A stretch of 64,000 nt of DNA from Sordaria brevicollis (taxonomy: Eukaryota > Ascomycota > Sordariomycetes > Sordariales > Sordariaceae): contig JAUTDP010000002.1 in NCBI GenBank assembly GCA_033439795.1, positions 806,001 to 870,000 of the forward strand, in the 5' to 3' direction. The translations under genes were made by a program, and so were the position numbers. Under the pieces are notes generated by a model. It worked only from the letters and a program-made list of their open reading frames with translations. It had not been told where the DNA came from and searched no databases. This document shows, one piece after another, positions 63,501 through 64,000 of the stretch; within the stretch, counting starts at the first letter, position 1; each line of letters opens with the position of its first letter.

Positions 63501-64000
63501 GGATATAATTAAAAGCGGTAATAATATCGAACTTCGTAAAGATTTTAACGCGGTAAATTATATCGAAGGTTTCCTTAATTAAAGGGAATAAATAACGGGA
63601 TTTAAAAATAACGTTATTAATATTCCGATAATTAATATAAATGCGGACTTCGCCGCCCGGTTTCTTAATTAAAAGAATAAAAGCGGAGGCTTCTAATTAT
63701 AATAGCCGGATAAACTTCTTTTTAAAATTATTATTAATTTATTTTTTAATAATATTAAATTCTTTTAGGCCAAAAATACGGTTACGGGACGTAGATAATA
63801 TAATATTAAATTTAAATTCGAATTTAAAATCGTATAATTTATTTAGGGGAAGCATATTGGTTATTTTTTTATTTAAAATTATTCGTTTATTATTAATATT
63901 AGCGGAGGAATTTGGCTTAAATTTAGGCGTCGGTCTTAGGAAATTTATCGGCTTTTTTATAGAATTTTATAACGTTTTTAAAAATAATTTTACTACTATT
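60500..64000 (-). mobile_element. RIP-decayed Ty3/gypsy pol (element IV), runs off the window
   Basis: Minus strand. The reverse transcriptase at about 63.78-63.0 kb has IKKPGGEVRIYINYRNIN, LFPLIKETFDIIYRVKIFTK and FDIITAFN, the catalytic YLDD altered to YLNN (63342-63331) and FNININKYEFYTK. RNase H at about 62.87-62.59 kb has EYNYDVYNKKFLIIIKVLEE and INYKNLKIF, where active elements have TDHKNLEYF. Integrase would occupy about 62.4-60.7 kb but is obscured. A GCG-repeat tract (about 60751-60780) lies inside. Gag and the other LTR would be past 64000. Confidence 0.65.

Noticed and set aside
33622..64000. CRISPR-like or tandem-repeat arrays in the AT-rich block
   Set aside because: Apparent recurrences of AATATTA and TTATTA are low-complexity consequences of RIP; there is no regular repeat-spacer structure.

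Overview
The window comes from a filamentous ascomycete, most likely a Sordariomycete. Genes carry short introns (57-132 nt) with GTAAGT/GTGAGT-type donors and CTRAC-like branch sites, plant-wall glycoside hydrolases are present, and gene-bearing DNA of ordinary composition alternates sharply with very AT-rich blocks almost devoid of CpA/TpG. Those blocks are transposons ruined by repeat-induced point mutation (RIP).

Layout. 0.5-8.6 kb: three loci of one RNase H1-like gene family, plus an inverted pair of tRNA-like pol III elements bracketing the second locus. 9.4-12.0 kb: a secreted GH55 exo-beta-1,3-glucanase. 12.49-19.46 kb: a complete RIP-killed LINE with a perfect 14-bp target duplication. 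21.4-23.0 kb: a GH7 cellobiohydrolase. 23.3-24.8 kb: two 621-bp long-TIR MITEs at TA sites. 25.3-32.1 kb: tRNA-Ala, a degenerate aminoglycoside-phosphotransferase-like protein, a fourth RNase H-like family gene and a fungal rhodopsin-domain (PTH11-like) membrane protein. 33.6-43.9 kb: a complete RIP-killed Ty3/gypsy element with 147-bp LTRs, itself carrying a clean MITE. 44.2-47.6 kb: a hAT transposon with an 8-bp target duplication. 48-64 kb: nested RIP-decayed DNA with at least two further Ty3/gypsy pol remnants.

The main find is the RNase H-like family (loci at 0.5, 2.6-4.1, 6.4-8.6 and 28.9-30.1 kb). The domain keeps all four acidic catalytic positions of RNase HI. In three loci the reading frame meets a single TAG at the same aligned position just after the domain (after a conserved Val-Asp-Gly/Asn segment), then continues with related residues. 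In two of these it runs open to a Trp-rich C-terminal module; in the third the module sits in another frame. In the locus at 0.5 kb the codon at that position is Phe (TTC) and the frame is open throughout. In a duplicated copy at 8.3 kb, two further TAGs stand exactly where its sister copy has TGG (Trp). TGG-to-TAG is the change RIP makes, and UAG is the preferred context of the A-to-I mRNA editing known from fruiting bodies of Sordariomycetes, where UAG is read as UGG (Trp). I therefore propose a family whose full-length products need UAG recoding by editing, or else readthrough. This is inferred from sequence and needs RNA data.
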